From Clonostachys chloroleuca (taxonomy: Eukaryota; Ascomycota; Sordariomycetes; Hypocreales; Bionectriaceae): a stretch of 64,000 bases of DNA. A program made the translations under genes and the position numbers. The stretch covers positions 36,704,001-36,768,000 of the forward strand of contig JBANAY010000003.1 of assembly GCA_037952775.1 (NCBI GenBank). The letters run 5' to 3'. The notes beneath the pieces were generated by a model that was given only the letters and a program-made list of their open reading frames with translations, was not told the origin of the DNA and ran no database searches. Positions within the stretch are counted from its first letter, which is position 1; every line of letters starts with the position of its first letter. Positions 33,639-44,816 of this stretch are shown here, piece by piece.

Positions 33639-35318
33639 ATGACTACCCTAAAGCTTGCCCTTTCCGCGCTCGCGCTGTCCAGCAGTGCTCTTGCTGATAA
33701 CCTGCCTTCCATCTCAATCAAGGTACGTGGCACTTGTATTCTCTTCCTGTTCTAGTCCTCTGTCATCTCGCTGACACCTCCACCTCCAGGGCTCTAAGTT
33801 CTTCTTCGAGAACGGAACGCAGTTCTTCATCAAGGGCGTGGGCTACCAGCAGGACTCCGCTGCGTCGGGATCCTCGACCAGCTCCAACTACACTGATCCT
33901 CTCGCCGACGCTGCCCGTTGCAAGAAGGATGTCCCCCTCATGGCGGCACTTGGCATCAACACCATCCGAACCTATGCCATCAACCCCAAGTCCGACCACA
34001 CCACTTGCATGCAGCTCTTGAATGATGCTGGCATCTACGTCATCTCTGATCTGAGTGAGCCTACCCTCTCCATTAACCGCAACGACCCTCTGTGGAACAA
34101 CGACCTCTACGACCGCTACAAGGCTGTCGTGGACTCCCTCGCCAACTACACCAACGTCATCGGCTTCTTCGCCGGTAACGAGGTCAGCAACCAGGCCAAC
34201 AACACCGGCGCCTCTGCCTACGTCAAGGCTGCCGTCCGTGACACCAAGCTCTACATCAAGAACAAGAACTACCGCTCTATGGGCGTCGGCTATGCTGCCA
34301 ATGACGACGAGGCAATCCGTGATGAGCTCTCTGCTTACTTCAACTGTGGTGACTCTGCCAGCGCCATCGACTTCTTTGGCTACAACATCTACTCGTGGTG
34401 CGGTACCAGCACCTTCCAGGAGTCCGGCTACAACCGCTTCATCGAGGCCTTCCAGAACTACTCTGTCCCCGTCTTCTTCGCCGAGTATGGTTGCAACACC
34501 CAGGGAGGAGCTGAGGGCCGAAAGTGGGACGAGACCACTGCGCTGTACACCAAGAACATGAGCGACGTCGTCAACGGTGGTATCGTCTACCAATACTTCG
34601 AGGAGGAGAACGATTACGGTAAGACCAGCATCAACAGCGCGAAACCCCTGCTCCTTCAAACGCTAACAAACTCCCAGGTCTGGTCAAGGTCAGCGGCGAT
34701 GACACCAAGACAATGACCAACTACAAGGCCCTCCAGACCAAGCTCCGAGCCGCCGAGCCCACCGGCGTCAGCGAGTCCAGCTACACCAACACCAACAAGG
34801 CCCAGAGCTGCCCGACCGTCGGCTCCAACTGGGTGGCCAACTCCAACCTGCCCCCGACCCCCAATACCTCGGCCTGCAGCTGCATGGTCAAGGCCGCCTC
34901 CTGCGTCGTCAAGTCGACCACCTCCACCAGCGACTACTCGGACATGTTCAACTACATCTGCGGCAAGGACTCGTCCCTCTGCGCCGGCGTAAACGGCAAC
35001 GCCACCACGGGCGTCTACGGCGCCTTCAGCATGTGCTCCGACTCGGAGAAGCTCGCCTACGTCCTCAACGCCTACTACGTCAAGCAGAGCAAGGCGTCCA
35101 CCGCCTGCGACTTCAGCGGCAAGGCCCAGACCCAGACCGCCGACACCAGCGGCGGCAACTGCACCCAGATCGCCCTCTCCAACTCCAACACCAACAACTC
35201 GGGCTCCTCCTCCAGCAGCTCCAGCAAGAACGACAGCTCTGCTGCTAACGGCGTCTTCGGCCCCGACACCCTCGTCTTCGTCGCCGCCCTCTTCGGCGGT
35301 GCCATGCTCTTGTTGTAA
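33639..35318 (+). CDS. gel/gas family: 1,3-beta-glucanosyltransferase, GH72+ type, GPI-anchored
   Basis: Three exons: 33639-33722, 33790-34618 and 34678-35318, with introns of 67 and 59 bases. The product is about 517 residues. The signal peptide is MTTLKLALSALALSSSALA. The GH72 catalytic domain includes FFIKGVGYQQD, GINTIRTYAI, the acid/base Glu in FFAGNEVSN, YNIYSWCG, and the nucleophile Glu in FFAEYGCN. It is followed by a Cys-rich X8/CBM43 module (CSCMVKAASC through ACDF). A Ser-rich linker and a hydrophobic C-terminus (VFVAALFGGAMLLL) form the GPI signal. The enzyme cuts and re-joins beta-1,3-glucan chains at the plasma membrane/wall, elongating them during wall growth. Length and order match Gas1/Gel proteins; all catalytic residues are present and the frame is intact. 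Confidence 0.95.
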
Positions 35319-36499
35319 AGGAATTTAAGCGGGAGCAGGATCTCAGTAATAGAACCGAGCCTGTTCTATTTTGATTTGAAGGGGTAGGGGGTTTGATGTA
35401 CCATTTGTTTAGCCTGCCAGTTGTCTTCATAACACAAGCATTTTTATCCATGGAGCAACGATGATGTTGATCGGGAAGAGTAGAGATTTACCCTAGGATT
35501 ATTGTTACTACTATTAGTGATGGGATGGTTAAAACTGTTTTTTTTTCTCCCTTAATACTACGCTTCTGCCGATGCCTAGGAACATTTTAAAGACTCGAGA
35601 AATATTTGGTGCATCGCCAGGTGGGTCGACGAGTGTGAGGTGTATCATGAATCGGCGAATTTTGCCAGCTTATCTACTACAGAGTGTTTAGAGCTAAAAT
35701 AACGCGTTGAGAAGTGTTGGGGAGTAAGTTCACGTTTGCCTACATATAAATTGGAGCTGCTGGGTTAGGTTTGTGAACCATGACGCCACAGAGGCAAGCG
35801 ATGAAGAGTGGCTGATACGACTGGTTGGATACGAGCTGGGCACAGCAATTGACTGTGTCAATTTCCAATTGGCAAATAAATAGAAGCCAAAGGGATGCTG
35901 AGAAAGGAGAGTGCTTCCACTCCGAGTTGTTCATTGATACCAGCAATGATGTGTGCCAAGTAGCCAAGCCGGTAGATCGAAATGCCAAGACTGGAGGCAT
36001 CCGAATTAGCACATCCACGTCTTTTTTTTTTGTCAAGTGTGCCAACCTACCCTAAACCTTCGCAAACCGGAACCAGCTGCTCTTTTACTAATGGCCCTTG
36101 ACCGGTTGGATTGTTCAGTTCGGGCTAAAAATTTGATTTTTTTTGGTGATCCTGAATTGACAAAGTCTTAGGAATTTGACCTGTAAATTTAGTGCACTGG
36201 GAATGTTCTTTTCCCCAGCATCCATTATGAGGTTGGAGGCGGCAGCAAGTTGACTAAATGACCCCGACATGATCAACATCAACCGAATCATTTCAGAGGA
36301 TTCTGTGGGTTGACAAAAATACAACTGTATTTATGCAGAAGCAATATGCAGAAGCAAGCAATTGAAAAGCAGTGAACTGTATGATGTCTGAGGAAGAAAA
36401 AGCTATCTGTTCAACCCAAGGTAAGGTTCTTCATCTAAATACGATAACGCTTATCGGTAAATTGATAACGTGGAGGAGTATGACGTATCCACACATTCC
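35319..36499. other. Intergenic, about 1.2 kb
   Basis: Convergent 3' flanks of the GH72 gene and the alpha/beta hydrolase. Includes short T runs; no supported gene. Confidence 0.5.
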
Positions 36500-37342
36500 C
36501 TACAATTTTCGCTTCTTCACGACCTCTCCGCAGATATTGACCACATCCTTTGTAGCTGTAAGATTTGGACAATGCCCCGTGGGTAGTTCATGCGTCTTCA
36601 CCACACGGCCTGCTGCTTCCATCGCTGCCACCATCGACTTCTGATAATCGAGGGGCGTCGTCATGTCGCTGAGCGTGTAAATGTATGTGACGGGAATCTC
36701 TCTCCAGGCGCAGTGCTTGATTTTATCGTACATGCATTGCCCGTTCCAAAGTACCAAGCTTTTCAGGTACTTTTCCACCTCGGCATCGTCAGAGTGCTGA
36801 CCAACCAGCTGGTTTCTCGGATCGCGCGCAAGAACGGTCATGTCGTCGGCGAAATCAAAAGCGAGAGGCATCAACTCTTCGTGCCCCATTTCTTTAACCT
36901 TGCTGAACACTAGCAAAGGGGTTATGGTTATTGAGAGAAGTGGCAGTAGGGAAGTAAGGATATACGCACTGGAACCACCTTCCTCAAGGGCGAATGCACA
37001 AAGATAGATCAAATCGGTGACTCCTCCCACCAAGCCTTTCTCCTTGCGAGCATCGACACCCAACCCGTGGAGAGAGTTCGTCATGACCTGCCCGCCGTAA
37101 GAATGGCCCAGGGCAACGACTCGACGGCCTCCATCAACCAGGTTGGATACATAGCTGCGCATGTTCTCCGAGTCCTGGGCAAGGCTCGACGTCGGCGCAC
37201 GTATTTGATGGGTGGACGGATTTCTTGGACAGTGTACGTCGAGGCCAGCGGCAGCCAGCGCTTTCGTCAATTTGCTGTAGGTCTCTGGTGTGTGCCAGCC
37301 GCCACTGAAGAGCACAATAGCTGGCTTATCGTCCATGGTCAT
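36500..37342 (-). CDS. Alpha/beta-hydrolase fold protein
   Basis: The start is ATG at 37342 (MTMDDK) or 37336. The protein opens with a hydrolase strand (PAIVLFSGGWHTPETY), has the nucleophile elbow GHSYGGQ, and a late GHCPN with the likely catalytic His; an acidic residue in YTLSDMTTP precedes it. This is the common ~250-residue fungal esterase-like AB_hydrolase family. Bases 36910-36969 are probably an intron (gtgcgt...gctag, 60 bases, no stop). Spliced, LEEGGS joins MFSKVKEMG as in relatives; unspliced, it adds a 20-residue hydrophobic insert. The frame is open either way. No signal peptide; probably cytosolic. Substrate unknown. Confidence 0.78.
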   Translation of the reverse strand: MTMDDKPAIVLFSGGWHTPETYSKLTKALAAAGLDVHCPRNPSTHQIRAPTSSLAQDSENMRSYVSNLVDGGRRVVALGHSYGGQVMTNSLHGLGVDARKEKGLVGGVTDLIYLCAFALEEGGSSAYILTSLLPLLSITITPLLVFSKVKEMGHEELMPLAFDFADDMTVLARDPRNQLVGQHSDDAEVEKYLKSLVLWNGQCMYDKIKHCAWREIPVTYIYTLSDMTTPLDYQKSMVAAMEAAGRVVKTHELPTGHCPNLTATKDVVNICGEVVKKRKL

Positions 37343-38527
37343 TTGTGCAAATTGGTGGAGCGACGAGTGTATCAAAAGAAAACCAATTGGACACTTGAAA
37401 GAAGCAAGGCGGAAAACCTTGCCTATAAATGCACAAGTAGCCTTGAAAACAACACTCGAGTCGAAAGGCTCATGAACAAGCGTGTTCTAATCTACCACCA
37501 GGGATGTAAGCACTAGTCACATCTGATTACCCAGTTGGGAAATATTTGATCGCCTTCATGCAGCCTGTGTCAACCGGCAGCCACCCTATCTCGAGCTAGC
37601 ATGGACATCAACCATCATCAGAATTGCAGTGGGTGGGGAAATTAATCCATCGCTCGTGAAATTAGAAGGCCAGCTGATGTGAAGACGTGAGAGGATTATC
37701 TGAGATGACAATGCTCGCAATTGTCCCAAAGAATGTCAGGTCAAGTAATCAAACCTCTTAAATCCTGATGGATTGAGGGGTACGATCTCGAAACTCACGT
37801 CGGAGAATGTATATTTTAATGTCTGGCGTGTATGGCAGTCTGAGGATGGTGTCAAGGACACATGTATGTTGCTTACCTACATTCCATCATCGCCAGGCGT
37901 ATCGGTGCTATTTTTAAGTTGGTACATTATGTTGCCTAGTTCATGTGATTGATAAGGTAAACTTCACAGCAGCGGATGAAGTAGGGAACGAAGATATCAG
38001 ACCACCAAAATCCCAGGTATTCCAAGGTTTGAGCCCAAAGGTGTGTGAGCCGCTCTGGCTCTGGTCGGCACTGGGATTGGCTCCATCACAGGCACAGGCG
38101 AATATGCCAGCTCCGCGCGTCGTGGGCAAGTGAAATGCAAAATAGCTCGACTTCGGAACAGAGGGGAATCCTTGTTCAAGACAACGCCGGCTATTTCCAA
38201 TTGGGCATAAAAAAGGCTCAATTCCGGCAATCTGCCAGGGATCATTGTGCGAGTTCAGGCCGGAGTCAGAAGCTCCGGTCCGCGATTTACTGATCCTGGT
38301 TGCCTCCACGGTTTTATGTTACATGTCATGAATGCACAGACAATGAGGTACGAAATCCTTCCGGGCTGTTCTTGACATCCCACCCGTCGCCGGGGTCCGC
38401 TGTTTCTCGGCAGCTGGCAGCATCGAATATCAGCCCATCCCCACGTCCTGGCCAGGATGGTGACATTGCGCAGTTATCTGATCCCAGAGCCCGTAGCGCA
38501 ACTTTCATGCGCACACGACTCCATGAA

Positions 38528-38531
<4 letters not shown>

Positions 38532-38561
<30 letters not shown>
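38532..38561 (+). repeat. T(30) homopolymer
   Basis: Thirty uninterrupted T. On the minus strand this is A(30), which could be the poly-A end of a retrotransposed copy, but I found no matching target-site duplication or retroelement coding sequence next to it. Confidence 0.95.
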
Positions 38562-38562
<1 letters not shown>

Positions 38563-38699
38563 GGTTGACTTCACCGCCCCTTCAGCATATCGTCGGTAAT
38601 AGTGGAACTCACAGCAGGGTTTTGTTGTTGTAGTAAAATCACGGCCTAAAACAACGGTCATAGTCTATGATTTGGACATGTGAAGCAATATGAATGTTG

Positions 38700-38728
38700 A
38701 GCCCTACTTTATCACTTGAAGTAGGGCT
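38700..38728. repeat. 10-bp perfect inverted repeat (hairpin)
   Basis: Arms AGCCCTACTT (38700-38709) and AAGTAGGGCT (38719-38728), loop of 9 bases. No T run follows it, so it is not an obvious terminator. Confidence 0.7.
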
Positions 38729-39046
38729 TGAAGAACGACATCCTGTCAACCTACATTAGTCTTACACCAGTGTCAATCTTCTCTCTATGTGGGTGTAAAT
38801 CTCGTGACTTTTCAGAGCCGTGACAGTCGAACAGCCGATGGATCGTCCGGCTCCGACCCGTTTGTAGGGCTTGGCTACGTAGCCCGATGGACCTTTCCGG
38901 GTGTTCTACCGACAGTGTTACCTTGGACCTGAAATCGCGTTCCGGATTGCGACCTCCGGCGTGATTATTCATTATTAATAAGACGAAATGGAGTACCACC
39001 TTCTCTCTATGATACTAATGGCAACAAGGAGAAACGGACTATCAAG

Positions 39047-39053
39047 TATAAAA
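39047..39053 (+). promoter_or_regulatory. TATA box of the small secreted protein gene
   Basis: TATAAAA, 92 bases upstream of the ATG at 39139. Confidence 0.5.
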
Positions 39054-39138
39054 CGCCTGGCTCCTCAAAATACATACCTGCTCAGCCGGACACACAACAT
39101 TCTCTCCAATCTTACCAAGAGAAAACATAACGACCAAT

Positions 39139-39468
39139 ATGAGAATCAGCGCCCTTGTCTTCGCCCTTCTTCCGGCCTCCATGGCCGCGGAATGCACTCG
39201 TAACTGCGGCTGCGCTGGCTGCGGTGTCGTTTCTAGTGTCTCTTTTGTCCAGAGCGGCAGCAAGTGGACTGCCACGGCCCCAAACTGGGGCACCGCCGTC
39301 CTGAACGACGACGACAACACCATCACTGTTACCAACACTGGCAGCAAGTGGGCTTCTTTTAATCTCTATGGCGCCTCGTGCATCACCCTTGAGGCTGGCG
39401 ACACCTGTACTAGCACACGCTTGAGTAGCGAGGTACCCAGCAGGGGTCTGATGGTATGGACTACTTAA
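39139..39468 (+). CDS. Small cysteine-containing secreted protein
   Basis: A single exon encodes 109 residues. A clean signal peptide (MRISALVFALLPASMA) is followed by a mature part of ~93 residues with six Cys: CTRNCGCAGC near the start and two later (GASC, GDTC). The middle is Thr/Ser/Asn-rich beta-like sequence, with GSKW occurring twice about 35 residues apart. No known domain is recognised. Size, secretion signal and Cys content fit a fungal effector-like or wall-surface protein. The last ~15 residues after GDTC are less regular, so a missed 3' intron is possible. The own TATA box and a 5' flank with TCTCTCC tracts support transcription. Confidence 0.65.
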   Translation: MRISALVFALLPASMAAECTRNCGCAGCGVVSSVSFVQSGSKWTATAPNWGTAVLNDDDNTITVTNTGSKWASFNLYGASCITLEAGDTCTSTRLSSEVPSRGLMVWTT

Positions 39469-41219
39469 AGGAAAGCTATATTAGAAAGGATCCATGCTCC
39501 TTCGGCAGAACCATCTAATAGGTATTGAGAACAGATTGTGGCCAACTTTTGACTGGGAATACCTTTGGGTCATAGGATGAATTGGGTTCTACTGCTCGGT
39601 GAAACGCAGAAACATCCTAACGGGGCAGGAAAGATGCTTGCATTCGAGAAGCGTACGTGCTTCTACGTTCACGAAAAGGCCTAATGTTGGAAAACCTAAA
39701 TAGTGGAAACCTTGCACAAATTAAATCAATAAAATACCTAAGCCCCAAGAACACTGATACGTTTCATCAAAAAGCGATAAGTTGGAAGCTCTTTAAAATT
39801 CAGCAATCAGGCTCACCCGGCTTAAGGTACAAGGTACCTAGAATGGTGTTGGGTTGGCTGGCACTTTCCTGGTCGTTCCCTTATATACCATGCGTCGTCG
39901 GATGTCGGGTGGGTTGTTTTGTAGTTGTCGTGGTAGCCATAACATGCCATCTTCTACCTACATGGCCTTGGTGGTGTTCATCTGGTGAATGCACTCAACG
40001 CCATGTTCCCCCATGATGCCAACCCGATATTCATGATCTTGTCGATGATTCCTTTACGGTCGGTGTAGACATTGATTGCATATGGTGTGCTAATGGTGAG
40101 CAATGTTGTCTCCTTGAGGGCTCTGACGGCAGCCAGGATTTCTTTTTTCGGGCATGGAGTATTTCGATTCACTGTGGTTTAAAGAGTACTCCGCATGACG
40201 AACTTCACTCTGGCGAAGTTTTTATCGTATATTTGTCCCTGCTGGTAGATAGTCTCGGGTGACAGAACTGCCCGTTTACTTGAGTATGTGGGAAAGAATG
40301 CAATTGGATTTCCAGACTGGACGGGTAATGTGAGGTGCTCCTTCCTTGACCGTCGCTGCGAGAGACCATCTGGTCACGGCATCAGTCTTTCCTCTGATAT
40401 GACAGCATGTTGCAAAGTAGATCCAACCAACTGATCTCTTCGCAGGGACGATCGAGTCTCTTCGATGGATTCTCGCGACTGCTTCCACATCAAGCACGAG
40501 TCTATGCAAGGTCTTCAAACCTTTCCATTTCTGATAATCGACCACCTTGTGAGTGTCTTGGTCGAGCAAGTATTCAGTGAGGTCATCAAACAATCGTCTC
40601 TCCGGGCTGTTGTCTAAACACGTGAAGAATATCCTTTCGGCATTCCAGGATGTCGGCCTCGCGTTGTCACCCCAACCGACCCCACCCGGTTGATTCCTGA
40701 GGCAAACACCGGAGCCTCTTTCTCCAGCCAAACTAAACGGGTAATTGGCCAAAGTTCGCTTTATCATTCATTCTGATCGGCGCAGGTTCGAAAGCGCAAG
40801 ACGTGCTTGGTCGAAGCTCTCCAGCCTCATTGCCCAGTTCGAGTCCCTGCCTCACGAAAGTGCCAAGAAAGAAGGAGGACCTCTTCTGTCAAATTATCGA
40901 AGTCCCCAAATGGAGAGGAGATGGGAGCAAAGACGGGCGCAAGGTAAGACAAAGGACGGTCCTCTATAGACGTGAACCAAATCTGAGATGAGAGTGAAAG
41001 CCGCGAAGGGTGGCTATCTGGATCGTACTCAGGGCAGAACCGAAAATTCTACGCGCTTATAAAGGATTTGTGATAAACAGGAAGGAACTGGTATGCGCGG
41101 TGGAGGCTGGTACCTTGGGAAGGAACCGAGGCCAGTGCACGTCAGGTTGCTCCCCTTAGGTAGGTACCTACCTACATAATTCTACCTCCCTACCCAATCT
41201 CTCCTCCCTACATGCCCAC
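39469..41219. other. Intergenic or degraded, about 1.75 kb
   Basis: No gene can be named. A minus-strand ORF at 40276-40767 (163 residues) has fairly codon-like composition but no recognisable motif; it may be an unrecognised gene fragment. An 18-bp palindrome lies at 41157-41174. Confidence 0.45.
41157..41174. repeat. 18-bp perfect palindrome
   Basis: TAGGTAGGTACCTACCTA reads the same on both strands. TACCTACC-type palindromes recur in intergenic DNA of many Sordariomycetes; significance unknown. Confidence 0.8.
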
Positions 41220-41987
41220 TTGTCTTCAATCAAGGTAGCCTGCTTCGGACTTGGCAGCCTTGGCTGGTCAATTGAAATCGAAGATGAGAGGTACGAGCCG
41301 GAGGACAGAGTGTACTCCGCCATCGTCCAGCACGCGGCGGCACTAACAGTTGCCAAAGTAATTGGTAAACGGCTGGATGTTGGTGGTCTGACTGTCTTTT
41401 GCCAGGACCCAATCTACAATGACGCTGACAAGCGTGTGCTCGCTGAAGCTGGCATCCAGCTGGTGGGTGGCCGCGGCGGCCTTGGATTTACTTAGATTGA
41501 CGAGAATACCGTCGTCTTCAGCTGCCATCCCAACATTCCGGTAAAACAAGTTGCTGCCGACTTCCACCTCTACTTTTACCTATTGGAAGGACACGAGTCA
41601 CCTGGCTACGACGAAGGCCCCGAGTTCGACAGCGACGCCCTTCTCGAGGACGAAGAATGGCAATCATTTCATCAGGTCATCAGACAAGTTAAGAAGCGGG
41701 CAGCTTTTCTCCATCAGGGGCAAAAAGCTAGTGCGCCCGCCGGAGCATTACACCTTCGTCTGGTTATGCGGAACAATCATGGATTCCCCGGGAGCAGTAA
41801 CCCAGAAGTGCCAATCCTACGAGACGGACCTTACAAGCAGTCGAAGAACACGCATGGGAGATGCTTGCTATATTCCAAAGGCCAGTATTACCCGGTCCGT
41901 CCTCGACATTTGGGCCAACCCATTAGTCGCCCAGACTTAAAACGGCCCAGCTTGCCATTTATAAGAATGACGGAACTCCCAGTCTAG
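41220..41987 (+). pseudogene. SRR1-like domain pseudogene
   Basis: The sequence opens inside an SRR1-like domain: KVACFGLGSLGW, then AIVQHAAALTVAKVIGKRL, VFCQDPIYNDADKRVL and GGRGGLGFT, all typical of fungal SRR1 proteins. A TAG at 41493-41495 follows directly, after which the same frame continues with the family block VVFSCHPNIPVKQV. Near 41700 the good codon bias appears to move to another frame (GKKLVRPPEHYTFVW), suggesting a further frameshift. The usual N-terminal part ahead of the first beta strand is missing or unrecognised, and there is no in-frame ATG near the beginning. SRR1 proteins are linked to circadian and stress responses; here the gene looks dead. Confidence 0.7.
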
Positions 41988-44816
41988 TTACGGCGAATCT
42001 ACTTGGATGGCCAAACATACATATCTTCTTCTCTGGAGTGTCCAGATCTGCGACCCTGAAAATCGCGGACAGGTTCTGGCCACTGGATTCGACGACTTTG
42101 AACTCCAACCCCTTTGAACAAATGGCCAAGCTTGGGTTTCCGTTTCAGATTATTTCGGGGGTAGCAGAAAGGCACTGAGAGCAATCCATTGACTTGCAAA
42201 TTGAGAACAAAAAGGCTGCCCGGAGTCCTTCAAATCTCAAGCAACAGATTCTAGGGGGATTCATGCGGTGGGGTTGCACCTTCCATTTATCTAGCTAGCT
42301 AGGCAGCCATAAGGGGCCTCCGTGGCCTCCGGCCACGCAAGAATAATCCTAGCATCATCATCACCCCTCAATCAATTGGTTTTAACCAAGAATCGTCTCT
42401 CTCATCGTCTCCTTGTGCGTGAATAATTAGGTTGCCTGGACCCCCTCAACTATCCGTGCCTTACGCTCCGGGTGTTGCTGGAATTCATCAGCCAGGCTTC
42501 AACTGAATGCATTTACGTTAAGGGTAATATATCTTTAAGCTTCTTCAATAATTCTTGCTAAAATATTCTCTAGATGTATCTGCAGAGCAGTTTGCCCATA
42601 TTCAAAGAGAAAGAGGAGACAAGACTTCATTTCGCATAAGAAGTTTCTGTCCTATCCAGCGCCTCCTCATTATCGTAGCCCCTGCTTCACTTCCCCTCAC
42701 GAAAGAATGATTACCAAGATATATTCGTGAAGCCTTCTAGAGATTGGGGCTCAAGGCCTAGTTGAGCCCCGGGCAGGCTTTCAATCTGCAACATTCACCG
42801 AAGAGAGCAGTGGGATTTTTGAGATTTAAGGCGGGAGAAGTCACAGACATTACCAACCTCCCAACCCGTCGGCGACCAGGTGTTCCGAGTAAAGGAAACA
42901 TGCCAAGTGAAGCTCGCAGCTCGTCCTGACGGCAAGCGAGTCATCGGTATGAAGGTTTATAGAATTTTCTGCCGTATGACTGTAGCCTTAGGCTAGCGAA
43001 GCTGTTTATTTCAACCTTTCGTATTCATTGTGTTGAGTTGTTGGGTCTGACTTCTTCTTTTGTTTTAACTTTCTATCAAAACTCTCTCCGGCCAAGTAAA
43101 ACTCCTACCAGATTTCCAGCTCAGGCAATTGTCCGGCAATAAACTACCAATTGAGCAAGGGTTGTCCATTTCATAATGATTAAGGTCCAGTGGAGAAGCG
43201 CCAGCAGCTATCCATTGGTGTGCAAATGTTGATATATATGATCTCGCAATCAATTATAAACGAACTAGGGGCAAGAACCGATTGACAATCCCGAAATCCT
43301 CGCAATTGGTAGTAATGCTTCGCCAACGATACCATGGATCAACCACACCTTGTAAATTAGCGCTTCTCCTTCCTCCATTTGGACCATACCCCTATGCATG
43401 TCCAAAAGTTAATTTGGATTCGCTCTTAAACATCAACACTAAGCCCAGCCCAACATCGAGACCTTCGATCCTCATCCTGCTTATTCTTCGATTTAGAGCG
43501 CCGAATGGTCAGCTCCCATGACGCGAACTGCCTCTGGATCGAGCTTAACGTTAAACTAACCACACGGCTTAATTATTTATTAATCTGTTGCGTACTGAAT
43601 TTTCTGCTATGGCCAACCCTAGCCTTGAATCAACAGTCATTACTGTATTGCCATACGATTCTGCGACCGTCCTGTGTCCTTGGCGGACAATAAGACCAAG
43701 TTAAACTTGGGCTTCCAATCGGCTTTGAAAGCTTTGACGTCAATACACCGATCGACCGCTAGCCACCCGGCAGGGCGCATTGTGGTGTGCGGTACTCAAC
43801 CCTGCATTCCAGTCAGCTCATATGATGACTCATGTTTGTGAGGTGTCGACGTTAGTGGAGAGCCTAGAGAGCATCCCAACCTGATAACCATGATAAATAT
43901 GGCATCTTGGTGGCTGGGGGACTCCTTGCCACGTTGTGACAATATCCACTCAAGCATCAACAAGGTGAATGAGGCTTCATTCTACCGATTTGATCAATGG
44001 TTTCCAGCGTCTAAAAAGGCGATGTCTAGAATTGCATTGGGGCGGGCACCGCCTGAGTGGTCTGGAATTTGAGTCGCCAAGATACTCCTTTTTCAGCGTA
44101 TCACATCCGATGGCGTTCAATAAGTCAACCAAACCTTACGGTAACGGATTTAAGAAAACCGAATCAGCCGAAATACAGAGAGAAAAGACGCTCAGGATAG
44201 CATGAAGATCAATCAGGGAGTAACAACACATAGAAGGACTTGGCTGTTGAGGTCTTTAGGTTACAGCCCAGATCGACAAGTGTTGCCGTTAGTATGAACT
44301 ATTGATTTGGCTTGGGCACAACGTGTCGGTGTCGATTCCGTCACAGGACAGATTTTCATACATAGTGCCTTTCTCCTGTGATTGCGAACTGTTGATCTTC
44401 TTTTTGGTCCTATGATGTGACGACGATCTTCCTTCTGGAGGTAAACTTTAGGATATCGCAGAACGACATGACCCTCCGAGCCATGATGCTGAGGCCACGG
44501 ATTCTAGCGACGATAATTTCGAGTCTAACGCCAACGATGTCTCCACTCGGACAGTTACTCCAAACTCCATACTCAGTGCTTTCTATGATCGACGTATTAG
44601 CTTGACCAAACGTGGGACTAGAGGCGAGCGCAGGTGGGTGTAAGAGATGCAAGCCGCAATGCACCTTGGCGCCAACTACCATTACATTCTCTCGTCAGTG
44701 TCATCCTGACGCACCTTGAGAGGACTTTCTAGATGTTAACTGTTGTTGAAGCAGGCCAACCCCTGTCAAACAGAAGAAATGAAGAGTGAAGACAAAACTG
44801 GATTCCCTTGGACGAT
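41988..44816. other. Intergenic, about 2.8 kb
   Basis: No supported gene. Contains a 9-bp inverted repeat at 42746-42770. Short ORFs only (longest about 90 residues at 44410-44682, minus, unremarkable). Possibly old decayed sequence. Confidence 0.5.
42746..42770. repeat. 9-bp perfect inverted repeat
   Basis: Arms GGGGCTCAA (42746-42754) and TTGAGCCCC (42762-42770) with a 7-base loop. Function unknown. Confidence 0.7.

Larger units (their letters stand above)
37343..39046. other. Intergenic, about 1.7 kb, with poly-T tract and hairpin
   Basis: Between the hydrolase (minus) and the small secreted protein (plus). Contains a 30-base T run and a 10-bp inverted repeat (listed separately). No coding region supported. 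Confidence 0.55.

Noticed and set aside
33763..34659. 298-residue Val/Gly-rich ORF opposite the GH72 gene
   Set aside because: A mirror of the strongly biased codons of the GH72 coding strand; no independent support.
38562..38900. Retroelement body next to the T30 run
   Set aside because: No reverse transcriptase motif, tRNA-like promoter or target-site duplication seen; kept only as a question in findings.
40276..40767. 163-residue minus-strand ORF
   Set aside because: Codon composition is plausible but no motif or partner exon was recognised; mentioned in the intergenic note only.
44590..44730. Cys cluster resembling a Zn2Cys6 binuclear cluster
   Set aside because: Spacing (CxxCxxxC then a distant C) does not fit the family pattern, and the frame closes within a few residues upstream.
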